The position numbers were made by a program, and so were the translations under genes. From Bacteroidales bacterium (GTDB lineage: Bacteria; Bacteroidota; Bacteroidia; Bacteroidales; GCA-2748055): 62,869 nt of DNA. The notes under the pieces are model-generated. The model searched no databases. It worked only from the letters and a program-made list of their open reading frames with translations, and had not been told where the DNA came from. The stretch is taken from contig JAGLOO010000029.1 in the NCBI GenBank assembly GCA_023138875.1, positions 1-62,869 on the forward strand. The letters run 5' to 3'. Shown in pieces: positions 9,831 to 17,842 of the stretch; position 1 is the stretch's first letter, and each line of letters starts with the position of its first letter.

Positions 9831-11500
9831 TAACTGTGTACCGTTTCAATCAGGAATTTCCTGATCTCCAGCGGAGTTTCCTTTGTGAACCTGGACACAA
9901 TTATGTGTACAATAATGGCCAGAGGAGCTCCTATCCAGGCAAAATACCATGCTTCGAGCCAATAGCTTATAAACTCATGCGCAGGTAGTGTCACACCAGA
10001 CTTGCCTGCTATGAAATAGGTAATGGCGATTACTGAAACCAGTCCACCTGTAATCAAACCGGCAATGGCTCCCTGCTTGTTGGATCCGCTCCACCAGATT
10101 CCCAGCAGAAACAATGGGAATATTGTGCATCCGGCAAGCGAGAAGGCAACAGCCACGAGCTGACCGATCAAAGCGAAATTCTTCAGTGCAATGATTGTAA
10201 CAATAATGGCCATCAGGACGGTTCCAAGCCTTGCAAAAAGCAATTGCTTTTTTGGACTGGCATTTGGATTGATCACCTTCACATACAGGTCATGAGCAAA
10301 TGCAGATGAACCAGCCACCAGCAAGCCCGATACTGTTGAAAAAGCCGCTGATACACCGCCCGCAGCCAGTAATCCAACGATCAGTGGATGAATGTTCCCA
10401 AGCTGTGCTGTATAAACTACAATGGCATCCTTGGCAAGTGTGCCCACTTCGGGGTGCGAAGAAAGGATCTTACCAAAGGCTGCATAAGCCGGTGCACTCC
10501 AGTAGAGAATGCAGATAAAAAATAATCCCCAGACCACAGACCACCTGGCATCCCGGGCCTTTGGTACTACATAGAACCTCTGGATTACGTGCGGGAGACC
10601 GGCAGTTCCTATCATCAGCGAAAATGCGATGGCAATCCACTGGAAGAAGGTTTTCCCGGTTGGAGGATCCCATGGCATAGCATACTCCGGTGCCGGAACA
10701 ATGGCATAATTATGGCCCATTGAATTGATGAGCTCTTTTGTCTCATTGATAGGCAATCCTGAAACAACATCTGAAACGACAGATCCATATCCGATCTGTG
10801 GCAGTAACCAGAAGTAATCGAATTTTGCAGTTAATATAAACAGCGGGATCAAAAACGAAATGATGATGATCACATACTGGATCTGCATGTTCTTAGTTAC
10901 ACCCAGCATTCCCGAGATCAGCGTATAAGTAAGTACCACACATCCACCAATGATCACTGCCCAGGAGTAGTTGATACCCAAGACCCATTTAAACAGGAGT
11001 CCAATTCCTCCAAACTGGCCAACGCAATAGGATATTGATATAAGGATGGCGATGATAGCACCAGTAGCCCTGAGACCTTTAGAGTAGTATCTGTCCCCGA
11101 TGAAATCGGCAGCTGTATATTTTCCGTATTTCCTGATCTGTCCTGCCATGAGGATCAGAAGCAGTACATATCCACCGGTCCAGCCCACAACATATGCCAG
11201 GCCATGGTATCCGGATCCATACATCAGTGCTGCCATCCCCAGGAACGATGCTGCGCTCATCCAGTTGGAGGCTATGGCCATGCCGGATCCTACTTTGGAA
11301 ATGCCTCTCCCGGCTGCATAGAAATCGGTGGTATCTTTTGCCCGGAACACTATTCCTACAAGGACGAAGAGAATTAATATGGTTATTAGTATAATGGCAG
11401 GCCCTACCTTGAAGCCGCCTTCGAGCTGGGTAGCTGCGGTAGCAGCCTGGAGCAGGGTTGGAAATGATAATATGATGGTGGGAAGCAATAATTTTTTCAT
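9830..11500 (-). CDS. Sodium:solute symporter (SSS family), ActP/VC_2705-like
   Basis: A large integral membrane permease of 556 residues with about 13 hydrophobic segments. It resembles acetate/monocarboxylate-type SSS members paired with a DUF4212 small subunit. Family features include FYAAGRGISKVGSGMAIASNWMS near residue 60, ADFIGDRYYSKG near 130 and the conserved AAFSTVSGLLVAGSSAFAHD near 385. A DUF4212-like gene immediately upstream supports the pairing. The organic anion carried cannot be determined. It is translationally coupled to the TPR gene downstream. Confidence 0.9.
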   Translation of the reverse strand: MKKLLLPTIILSFPTLLQAATAATQLEGGFKVGPAIILITILILFVLVGIVFRAKDTTDFYAAGRGISKVGSGMAIASNWMSAASFLGMAALMYGSGYHGLAYVVGWTGGYVLLLILMAGQIRKYGKYTAADFIGDRYYSKGLRATGAIIAILISISYCVGQFGGIGLLFKWVLGINYSWAVIIGGCVVLTYTLISGMLGVTKNMQIQYVIIIISFLIPLFILTAKFDYFWLLPQIGYGSVVSDVVSGLPINETKELINSMGHNYAIVPAPEYAMPWDPPTGKTFFQWIAIAFSLMIGTAGLPHVIQRFYVVPKARDARWSVVWGLFFICILYWSAPAYAAFGKILSSHPEVGTLAKDAIVVYTAQLGNIHPLIVGLLAAGGVSAAFSTVSGLLVAGSSAFAHDLYVKVINPNASPKKQLLFARLGTVLMAIIVTIIALKNFALIGQLVAVAFSLAGCTIFPLFLLGIWWSGSNKQGAIAGLITGGLVSVIAITYFIAGKSGVTLPAHEFISYWLEAWYFAWIGAPLAIIVHIIVSRFTKETPLEIRKFLIETVHS

Positions 11501-11534
11501 TGTTGGAATCTTTTAGTGTTGGTGCTGGGAAAGT

Positions 11535-12290
11535 TTATTCTTCTATGCCATATTTTTTGTTGAACATATCGGTTCTGATGCAATACATCCAGCAAAGCCA
11601 AATAAAAAGTATCAGCAGGAATACAGCGGTGTAGAAATAGTGAAATGGGAAGCCAAGGAATTTTGCATCTGTCAGGACAGACCTGTTGTGAACCAGGTAT
11701 AGTCCCATTGCTTCCACAAATACATCCCTGCTATCAGCATCAAAAGATTCCATGAATGAGGATTTTACTTCAAGGGGAGCGATTTTCCCTCTGACGTCCA
11801 ATGGGGAAAGATCGAATAGGTTACTGAATACCAGTATTAGACTATTCTTCTTTTCTAAATAGGCTTCATCGGAAATGTCTGTTATTGCTGCGGCTATGTC
11901 TTCGAATTCTTTCACAGCTACAACCAGGTCGTTTTTCCTTGTATCGTCGGCGATTTGATATGCCATCCAGCTGACCGCATTGTCAAGGGCCACTCTGTGT
12001 CCCGGATCAATGGCCATTTTTCCGAGGACAGAAAGGGCAGATTGGCTTATGTTCTGTAAATCAGTAATTTCAAACTTACCAGACTCAAAATTTCCCCAGC
12101 TGGTTTCAAACAGGGTGTACGCTGGTTCAGGAGTTGGTTTTTCCAGGATTTTTAACAGGATCTGAAAACCAAAAATGGCCACAGCCCATATTAAAACAAA
12201 CTGTACCACCATGTTCCTGTTTCTTCTTGCACTGTCTGTCGTTGGCTTGAAAAAACTAAAATGGTAGTCGTTCTGTTGAGGATTCATCAA
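11535..12290 (-). CDS. DUF4212-like symporter small subunit with a large central insert
   Basis: Symporter small subunits of this family are usually about 80-100 residues with two membrane helices. This protein has both ends: RRNRNMVVQFVLIWAVAIFG near residue 22 and the hallmark GFPFHYFYTAVFLLILFIWLCW near 212, ending in a short cytoplasmic tail. Between them lie about 150 soluble residues (45-200), predicted helical and acidic, which should face the periplasm. It is 34 bases upstream of the SSS permease, the classic partner order. The insert is not recognised. Confidence 0.75.
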   Translation of the reverse strand: MMNPQQNDYHFSFFKPTTDSARRNRNMVVQFVLIWAVAIFGFQILLKILEKPTPEPAYTLFETSWGNFESGKFEITDLQNISQSALSVLGKMAIDPGHRVALDNAVSWMAYQIADDTRKNDLVVAVKEFEDIAAAITDISDEAYLEKKNSLILVFSNLFDLSPLDVRGKIAPLEVKSSFMESFDADSRDVFVEAMGLYLVHNRSVLTDAKFLGFPFHYFYTAVFLLILFIWLCWMYCIRTDMFNKKYGIEE

Positions 12291-12313
12291 TAATAGTTTT
12301 AGTGTTGTTGTGC

Positions 12314-12321
12314 CAAAAGTA
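12314..12321 (-). promoter_or_regulatory. -7 box for the symporter operon
   Basis: On the minus strand CAAAAGTA reads TACTTTTG, a TAnnTTTG match, placing transcription start near 12307, about 17 bases before the ATG at 12290. No good TTG is found at the usual -33 distance; that position falls within the preceding terminator's stem and T-tract. Confidence 0.45.
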
Positions 12322-12322
12322 T

Positions 12323-12356
12323 AAAAAAAAAGGTTGCCCGCCAGAGGCAGACAACC
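12323..12356 (-). terminator. Rho-independent terminator after the exported-protein pair
   Basis: On the minus strand GGTTG...GCC-TCT-GGC...CAACC forms a strong stem (12332-12356) followed by nine consecutive T (12323-12331). It lies 31 bases past the stop of the 148-residue exported protein gene and directly abuts the symporter operon promoter. Confidence 0.8.
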
Positions 12357-12386
12357 CGGTTATATTTCTTTCATTCTTTTTAATGG

Positions 12387-12833
12387 TTAATCGTCGAGAG
12401 AGCCAAACATAATTGCTACACACCCTTCTTCCGGTTCATCCACATTTCCGTCAGGAACAGGAACCTTGACCATGATCTTCAATTGCTGGCTCGATTCCAG
12501 TGTGAAATCCCATTTCCATTCAAAATCTTTCAGGCTATTATCGTAAAGTACTTTGCCATTTCTGGTGTCGATAACTTTGAACTCTATGGCCGACAGGTTA
12601 TTTGCACCGCATACCCCTATCCTGTAGTTTCTGTCTGAATAAAAGGTCTTGTAAAGCTCTGCTTCCTCACCCTCGATCAGTAGTGCGGCATGGTAATTAC
12701 CGTCATGCTGGTAAGGATCCAGATCGGCTTTACAGGTGTTTTTGGCGAATTGTTTGCACTGGGCGTTCATTGCCATTGGCAGTGTGAACATGCAAGCAAC
12801 CAGGGATAATAAGAGAATGCCTTTCTTAGTCAT
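12387..12833 (-). CDS. Exported protein of unknown function
   Basis: 148 residues with a standard signal peptide ending near MNAQ (about residue 24). The mature part has four cysteines (two near its start in QCKQFAKNTC, one each near residues 76 and 140) and a beta-rich middle (DRNYRIGVCGANN, IEFKVIDTRNGKVLYDN). It ends in an acidic tail and contains a WKWDFTLESSQQLKI segment. I do not recognise the family. It follows the lipoprotein gene by 11 bases and is closed by a strong terminator, so the pair is a two-gene transcript of envelope proteins. Confidence 0.7.
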   Translation of the reverse strand: MTKKGILLLSLVACMFTLPMAMNAQCKQFAKNTCKADLDPYQHDGNYHAALLIEGEEAELYKTFYSDRNYRIGVCGANNLSAIEFKVIDTRNGKVLYDNSLKDFEWKWDFTLESSQQLKIMVKVPVPDGNVDEPEEGCVAIMFGSLDD

Positions 12834-12844
12834 GGTATATTATA

Positions 12845-13774
12845 TTAGGATATATAGCTACTTCTGATTTCTTCAACTTTGGATTTCAATGCTTTGAACA
12901 CATCCCGGGTAATCTTTATGGATGATTCGGATTTAAGGGTTGTGACATTGGTTTCCGGATCCTCAACGACTGTAACTTCACCCTGCTCGATGGTGATCTG
13001 ATCAAAGATTACCTTGAGAGCCTGGACGTCGGCCAGCACTGTTTTGGCATCTTCGTCTTCAGGTGATTGCTCAAGGAGTTTGACCATAATATCAAGGGAT
13101 AGCTTTTGATCCACGATTCTCTCAACTAGCTTGTTCCCTTCTAATTCGGCAGTACCCACAAGGCTTGTAGCAAGATACAGACCCTCTATCCAGCCTCCAA
13201 CAAGGATTACCGACGCTGTTGCCTCAAGCCCATTCTCCTTGAGGAATGAACTGGAATTCATTAAAGTCTCAGAAATAATATCGATGATCACATCACGGTT
13301 ATTGATATTATCTTCCAGGTGCTGGATGGTCTCTTCATTAATTGCATCCAGGATATTCAATCCATCTGCCATCTCCTTGGCAGCTGCAATATAGTCCAGC
13401 GTGGCCTGGGTCTGATCAAACAGACTGGCATAACTCAGATCTGTGGAGTAGATCCCAAGGTTGAGTGCCTTACTTTTCGAGGTGATATACTGTGAGGTGT
13501 TTTCAGTGGGGTTAAGCAGATCCTCGTTATATTCGGCACCGGCATTTTTTATAAGCATGGCTGTTTCAAGAGGAGAGGGAAGGGAATAAAAAACCCTCTT
13601 GGCGATATTCAGTTGCTCCTGGGTTTCCTGATCCAGGGCACCGGACGCTTCAAAATCTCCGGAGCCTTCACCTTCTGTCCTTTTGCCGCTCTGGTTACAT
13701 CCAGTTAGAATGAAGCCGAGGAAAACAAATATAAGAAGGAACAATCTACCGGATAATACTAAGTTTCGGTTCAT
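12845..13774 (-). CDS. Lipoprotein of unknown function
   Basis: 309 residues with a lipobox (FILTGC, Cys near 26) followed by a Gly/Glu/Ser-rich linker. The rest is predicted almost entirely helical and acidic (YITSKSKALNLGIYSTDLSYASLFDQTQ near 90, then long amphipathic helices to the end). No catalytic motif is visible. It sits first in a two-gene transcript with the 148-residue exported protein, which suggests they work together in the envelope. I recall similar helical lipoproteins in Bacteroidota annotated only as hypothetical. Confidence 0.7.
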   Translation of the reverse strand: MNRNLVLSGRLFLLIFVFLGFILTGCNQSGKRTEGEGSGDFEASGALDQETQEQLNIAKRVFYSLPSPLETAMLIKNAGAEYNEDLLNPTENTSQYITSKSKALNLGIYSTDLSYASLFDQTQATLDYIAAAKEMADGLNILDAINEETIQHLEDNINNRDVIIDIISETLMNSSSFLKENGLEATASVILVGGWIEGLYLATSLVGTAELEGNKLVERIVDQKLSLDIMVKLLEQSPEDEDAKTVLADVQALKVIFDQITIEQGEVTVVEDPETNVTTLKSESSIKITRDVFKALKSKVEEIRSSYIS

Positions 13775-13951
13775 AGGTTAGTTTTTTTTATTCGCTGGTT
13801 TAATAGGCTCACTTTGCAAATTCAGTGTGGATATTCCAGAGTTATGTTCTTAATTGGAAGCCCTCTTAATGAAGTAAAAATAATACTTTTTTTTGAAATA
13901 CAAAAAGGTTGAGAAACCACGCGGGAGTCAATAAATATAAGGGATTCAGCT

Positions 13952-14617
13952 TCATGTTAGGTTTTCTCCATAATAGCTGCACAGGTGGCTGATTCCGCAC
14001 TTGTTGCAGCCAGGATTCCGGGCTGTACAAACATACCTGCCATGAAGGATCAGCCAATGGTGGGCCAGTGGAATCTTCTCTTCGGGAATGTATTGGATCA
14101 ACTGCATTTCGGTCTGGTAGGGATTCTTTGCTCTGGACGTGAGACCAATGCGGGCCGCTACCCTGAATACATGCGTATCCACGGCCATGGCCGGCTTCTG
14201 GTATGCCACGGAGAGGATCACATTGGCCGTTTTGCGACCTACTCCGGGAAGTTGCTGAAGCTCTTCCATATTGTCGGGTACAATCCCTTCGAACCGGTCC
14301 ACCAGCATCCGTGCCATTCCATGAAGATGTCTGGCTTTGTTATTGGGGTAGGAGCAACTCTTAATCAGTTTAAATATCTGGTCCTGTTCTGCTCCTGCAA
14401 GTGAAAACACGTCCGGGAAGCTCTCAAAAAAGCCCGGTGTGATCAGGTTTACCCGCTTATCGGTACACTGGGCCGAGAGGATAACGGCAACAATAAGTTC
14501 ATAGGGATTGGTATATTCCAGTTCGGTTTCGGCAACCGGCATGGCGTGTGTAAAATATTCAATGACCTTATCAAATCGCTCTTTCTTCTTCATTGGACTT
14601 TCTGTTGTGCGTCTCAA
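13952..14617 (-). CDS. nth: Endonuclease III (Nth)
   Basis: Base-excision-repair DNA glycosylase/AP lyase for oxidised pyrimidines. The helix-hairpin-helix reads LQQLPGVGRKTANVILSVA (about residues 115-133), with the catalytic Lys in GVGRKTA and the catalytic Asp in AVDTHVFR. The [4Fe-4S] cluster ligands are intact at the C-terminus (C-x6-C-x2-C-x5-C, CTARNPGCNKCGISHLC). The 221-residue length is normal. A TATTTTTG box on the minus strand at 14623-14630 lies just upstream of the ATG and could be its -7 element. Confidence 0.95.
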   Translation of the reverse strand: MRRTTESPMKKKERFDKVIEYFTHAMPVAETELEYTNPYELIVAVILSAQCTDKRVNLITPGFFESFPDVFSLAGAEQDQIFKLIKSCSYPNNKARHLHGMARMLVDRFEGIVPDNMEELQQLPGVGRKTANVILSVAYQKPAMAVDTHVFRVAARIGLTSRAKNPYQTEMQLIQYIPEEKIPLAHHWLILHGRYVCTARNPGCNKCGISHLCSYYGENLT

Positions 14618-14713
14618 AATTGCAAAAATATATCCATCCCCTAAAGCTCTAACATTCCACTATTAGTAATAAGTTATTAATTCTCCCCAACCCCTTACAA
14701 TTTGTAATGATAC

Positions 14714-14744
14714 TTGGTTTTCTAGTAATAATTGCTTACGTTTG
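14714..14744 (+). promoter_or_regulatory. Promoter of the aromatic amino acid operon
   Basis: TTG (14714-14716), a 20-base spacer and TACGTTTG (14737-14744) match the Bacteroidota TTG-N19/20-TAnnTTTG promoter exactly. The start of transcription would be near 14751, twelve bases ahead of the leader-peptide ATG. Confidence 0.7.
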
Positions 14745-14762
14745 ACCGATAGTTTATAATAT

Positions 14763-14813
14763 ATGTCATACAGAAGCACCGTATATTATTTTTATTTTTT
14801 TTCCAGTCGATAG
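14763..14813 (+). CDS. Phe/Tyr-rich leader peptide (attenuator)
   Basis: A 16-codon ORF between the promoter and pheA encodes MSYRSTVYYFYFFSSR. Seven residues are aromatic, six of them clustered in YYFYFF (14784-14801). It ends at TAG (14811-14813) just before RNA arms that can form either an antiterminator or a terminator. This is the layout of ribosome-mediated attenuation: scarce charged tRNA-Tyr or tRNA-Phe stalls the ribosome on the cluster. It is too short for ordinary gene calling. No Shine-Dalgarno is visible, which is common in this phylum. The local T-richness could favour TAT/TTT codons by chance, but the ordered elements make that less likely. Confidence 0.75.
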   Translation: MSYRSTVYYFYFFSSR

Positions 14814-14848
14814 CTGGTCGGGCTTACTTTATGCATGTGGTACCCGGC
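14803..14848 (+). promoter_or_regulatory. Pause and antiterminator arms of the aromatic attenuator
   Basis: Arm 1 CCAG (14803-14806) pairs with CTGG (14814-14817) as a pause hairpin. Arm 2 GGTCGGG (14816-14822) can instead pair with CCCGGCT (14843-14849), about seven pairs with two G-U. That would block the terminator. A ribosome at the TAG (14811-14813) would cover arm 2 and allow termination; a ribosome held on the Tyr/Phe codons would cover arm 1 and allow the antiterminator. Confidence 0.65.
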
Positions 14849-14865
14849 TTTTAGTCGGGTTTTTT
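14842..14865 (+). terminator. Attenuator terminator before pheA
   Basis: ACCCGGC (14842-14848), loop TTTTA, GTCGGGT (14854-14860), followed by T to 14865: a seven-pair stem (one G-U) with a U-tract, 12 bases before the pheA start. Its 5' arm is shared with the antiterminator. Confidence 0.8.
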
Positions 14866-14876
14866 GTTTTATAACG

Positions 14877-15716
14877 ATGACAAAGACTATTGCAATACAG
14901 GGTGGATATGGTGCTTTTCATGAAATTGCAGCGCACCATTATTTTGAAAATGAGGAGATTAAGATCCTTCCCAGGAAGACTTTCAGAGATATGGTCTCCA
15001 CCCTCAAAAGCAGGCGATCTGATTTTGGGATCATGGCCATAGAAAATTCTCTTGCGGGAAGTATCCTCCCCAATTACAACCTGATCATTAACACCAGCAT
15101 GCATATTATCGGTGAAATCTATCTGAGGATCAAGCAAAACCTGGTAGCTATGCCCGGGGTAAAGATCTCAGATCTAAAAGAGGTATATTCCCATCCCATG
15201 GCCATTCTTCAATGCCAGGATTTCTTTGATAGATATCCGGATATCCGGCTTATTGAAAGTATCGATACTGCATTGAGCGCTGAAGAGGTAGCAGTCAATG
15301 GACTGCTGAATACAGGTGCGATCTCCAGCCGGCTTGCAGCTGAAAAGTACAGGCTGGATATTCTGGCTGAAAGCATTGAAACCAATAAAATGAACTATAC
15401 CCGGTTTCTTATACTGGCAGAAAATGGATTAACCATACCCCCACCTGAAGTAAATAAAGCATCCATCTCCTTTGCCGTTATACATAAGTTCGGGTCTCTG
15501 TCGAAGATACTCTCCATCCTTTCTTATTATGAGATCAATCTGGCCAAGATCCAGTCTATACCAATCCCGGGTAAAGACTGGGAATATATGTTTCATGTGG
15601 ATCTGGAAATCAAAGATTATGAGATGTATCAAAAGTCCCTGGATGCCATCAGGCCATTCACATCATTGCTGGGTATCCTCGGAGAATATAAAAAAGGAAA
15701 ATCGGTATTTGATTAA
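14877..15716 (+). CDS. pheA: Prephenate dehydratase
   Basis: Converts prephenate to phenylpyruvate for phenylalanine synthesis. The dehydratase domain starts IAIQGGYGAFHEIAAHHYF and continues with GIMAIENSLAGSILPNYNLI (near 57), the SHPMAILQC site (near 103) and the catalytic-loop region TNKMNYTRFLIL (near 172). A C-terminal ACT domain (FGSLSKILSILSYYEINLAKIQSIP) should sense phenylalanine. I chose the ATG at 14877 (279 residues). The upstream in-frame ATG at 14835 would place the attenuator terminator inside the gene, and translation from it adds no family sequence. It is the first gene of a six-gene operon. Confidence 0.93.
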   Translation: MTKTIAIQGGYGAFHEIAAHHYFENEEIKILPRKTFRDMVSTLKSRRSDFGIMAIENSLAGSILPNYNLIINTSMHIIGEIYLRIKQNLVAMPGVKISDLKEVYSHPMAILQCQDFFDRYPDIRLIESIDTALSAEEVAVNGLLNTGAISSRLAAEKYRLDILAESIETNKMNYTRFLILAENGLTIPPPEVNKASISFAVIHKFGSLSKILSILSYYEINLAKIQSIPIPGKDWEYMFHVDLEIKDYEMYQKSLDAIRPFTSLLGILGEYKKGKSVFD

Positions 15717-15725
15717 CTTTATATT

Positions 15726-16811
15726 ATGGTAGTTGATTTAGAACTGGAACCGCTGACGTTTGAAGGTAATGTATTTGCAAAGCCCATCTATATGGCTGGA
15801 CCCTGCAGTGCTGAGACTGAGGAGCAGGTAATGAATACCGCTATTCCCCTAGCCGCCATGGGAATAAAGATTTTCCGCGCAGGTATCTGGAAACCCCGGA
15901 CGAGGCCAAATGCTTTTGAAGGTGTGGGTTCGAAGGGACTGAAATGGCTTCAGCTGGTGAAAAAGGAAACCGGTATGCTGGTCACCACCGAGGTAGCCAA
16001 TGTGAAGCATGTATATGAAGCACTGAAGTATGGTATTGACATTATCTGGATCGGAGCCAGGACATCTGCCAACCCATTTGCAGTTCAGGATATAGCTGAC
16101 TGTCTCAGGGGGGTTAATATCCCTGTAATGATAAAAAATCCGGTCAATCCGGATGTGGACCTCTGGATCGGAGCCATAGAACGTATCAATAATGCCGGTA
16201 TTAAGCGCATGGCTGCGATTCATCGTGGATTTTCCAGTTACGACAAAACCCTGTACCGGAATATACCCCAGTGGCAGATTCCCATCGAGCTTCGGAGACG
16301 TATTCCCAATATACCGATCATCACGGATCCGAGCCACATTTGCGGCAACAGGGAATTCCTGTATGACATTTCCCAGAAAGCCATGGACCTGAATTTCGAT
16401 GGATTGATCATAGAAACCCATTGCAATCCCGACAAAGCACTGAGTGATGCCAATCAGCAGGTCACTCCCGAAGGACTTAATAATATCCTGGACAGGTTGG
16501 TGCTCAGGGATCCTGAAGTGAAAGAAGAACTGATGCTTACCCTTGCCGTGCTGAGGGATCAGATCGATAAACTGGATGACAGGATCATCAACATGCTTGA
16601 AGATCGGATGCAGGTATCAGAACAGATCGGAGAGCACAAAAAGGCCAACAACATAACCATCTTACAGACCAAAAGGTGGGATGACATGCTTAAGAACCGG
16701 CTCCAGCTGGGCATGAGGAAAGGACTCAGTGAAGAGTTTGTTATCAAACTGTTCAGGTCCATTCACCAGGAGTCTATCAACCACCAGACCCGTGTGATGA
16801 ACGAAGGATAA
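15726..16811 (+). CDS. Bifunctional DAHP synthase / chorismate mutase
   Basis: First committed enzyme of the shikimate pathway fused to the entry enzyme of the Phe/Tyr branch. The N-terminal KDO8P-synthase-like barrel shows MAGPCSAETEEQV near 20, FRAGIWKPRTRPNAFEG near 52 and HRGFSSYDK near 166, with TDPSHICGNR near 201. The C-terminal AroQ-type mutase (about 265-361) has LRDQIDKLDDRIINMLEDR and IGEHKKANN. The DAHP synthase-then-mutase order is the form common in Bacteroidota. The mutase domain may also transmit prephenate feedback, as known for related fusions. It starts 9 bases after pheA. Confidence 0.93.
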   Translation: MVVDLELEPLTFEGNVFAKPIYMAGPCSAETEEQVMNTAIPLAAMGIKIFRAGIWKPRTRPNAFEGVGSKGLKWLQLVKKETGMLVTTEVANVKHVYEALKYGIDIIWIGARTSANPFAVQDIADCLRGVNIPVMIKNPVNPDVDLWIGAIERINNAGIKRMAAIHRGFSSYDKTLYRNIPQWQIPIELRRRIPNIPIITDPSHICGNREFLYDISQKAMDLNFDGLIIETHCNPDKALSDANQQVTPEGLNNILDRLVLRDPEVKEELMLTLAVLRDQIDKLDDRIINMLEDRMQVSEQIGEHKKANNITILQTKRWDDMLKNRLQLGMRKGLSEEFVIKLFRSIHQESINHQTRVMNEG

Positions 16812-16816
16812 AAGTC

Positions 16817-17842
16817 ATGCACCTGATTCAATTAACCACCCCTTCCGGAGACACTGAGATTTCAGTGGGTGAACTCCTCTCGTCCGGGCTTCATGGATTG
16901 GAACCCGAACCGGTCCTGCTGGTGGATGAACAGGTCCAATCTTTTTATAGCGAGCTGTTCAGCCCATTCCGGTGTATAACCATTCCCTCCGGCGAACAGC
17001 ATAAGACCTTACAGACAGTCGAAGGTATCTGCCGGGAACTGGTTCAGATGGAGGTTGACAGGTCTTCCTTGCTGGTTGGGGTGGGAGGAGGATTGGCTAC
17101 AGATATAGCAGGCTTCGTAGCATCGACCTATCTGAGGGAAGTGCGGTTTGGGTTTATCTCTTCCACATTGCTGGGACAGGTAGATGCCAGCATTGGGGGT
17201 AAGAATGGGGTGAATCTGGATGGCTATAAGAACATGATCGGGACCATTCGTCAGCCTTCATTTGTGTGGTGTGATCTTTCACTCTTGAATACATTGCCTC
17301 ATAAAGAGTACGTCGCAGGAATTGCAGAGGTCATTAAATACGGAGTTATCCGGGACCGGGACTTTCTACATTACCTGAAAGATCATATGTCTGCACTGCT
17401 TACACTCGACGGTGATGTACTTGAAAAGGTAGTTACTACCTCCGTATCGGTCAAGGTCAATATTGTCCAACAGGATGAGAAGGAATCTGACCTTAGAAAA
17501 CTTTTAAACTTTGGACATACCATCGGTCATGCCATAGAACGTGATAAGAAGGTGCTGCATGGCGAAGCTGTGGCTACAGGAATGGTGCTGGCAGCCAGGC
17601 TTTCCAATACCCTTGGCCTGTTGTCAGCTTCCGGGGTTGAAATGATCGAAGAACTGGTCGGTTTGGCCGGATTGCCTGTCCGGATGGATATGGATCCTGA
17701 TGTATTATACCAGAACATCAGGAAGGACAAGAAAAAAAGTGGTGACCTGGTTCATTTCGTACTCCTTGAAGAGCTGGGCCACGCTATGATCAGGCCAATC
17801 CCGCTAACGGAATTAAATCACATGCTTCATGATCTGTGTTAG
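16817..17842 (+). CDS. aroB: 3-dehydroquinate synthase
   Basis: Second step of the shikimate pathway, an NAD- and metal-dependent cyclase. Motifs include SGEQHKTLQT (near 60), the NAD-binding VGGGLATDIAGFVASTYLR (near 90), TLLGQVDASIGGKNGVN (near 117), the metal-ligand segment AEVIKYG (near 170), LNFGHTIGHAIE (near 230) and HGEAVATGM (near 248). At 341 residues it is within the family range. The start lies 5 bases after the preceding stop and its 3' end overlaps aroD by 14 bases, so these genes are cotranscribed. Confidence 0.94.
   Translation: MHLIQLTTPSGDTEISVGELLSSGLHGLEPEPVLLVDEQVQSFYSELFSPFRCITIPSGEQHKTLQTVEGICRELVQMEVDRSSLLVGVGGGLATDIAGFVASTYLREVRFGFISSTLLGQVDASIGGKNGVNLDGYKNMIGTIRQPSFVWCDLSLLNTLPHKEYVAGIAEVIKYGVIRDRDFLHYLKDHMSALLTLDGDVLEKVVTTSVSVKVNIVQQDEKESDLRKLLNFGHTIGHAIERDKKVLHGEAVATGMVLAARLSNTLGLLSASGVEMIEELVGLAGLPVRMDMDPDVLYQNIRKDKKKSGDLVHFVLLEELGHAMIRPIPLTELNHMLHDLC

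Noticed and set aside
14835-14876. Earlier in-frame start of pheA
   Set aside because: It would put the attenuator terminator inside the coding region and adds residues without family similarity; the ATG at 14877 is preferred.
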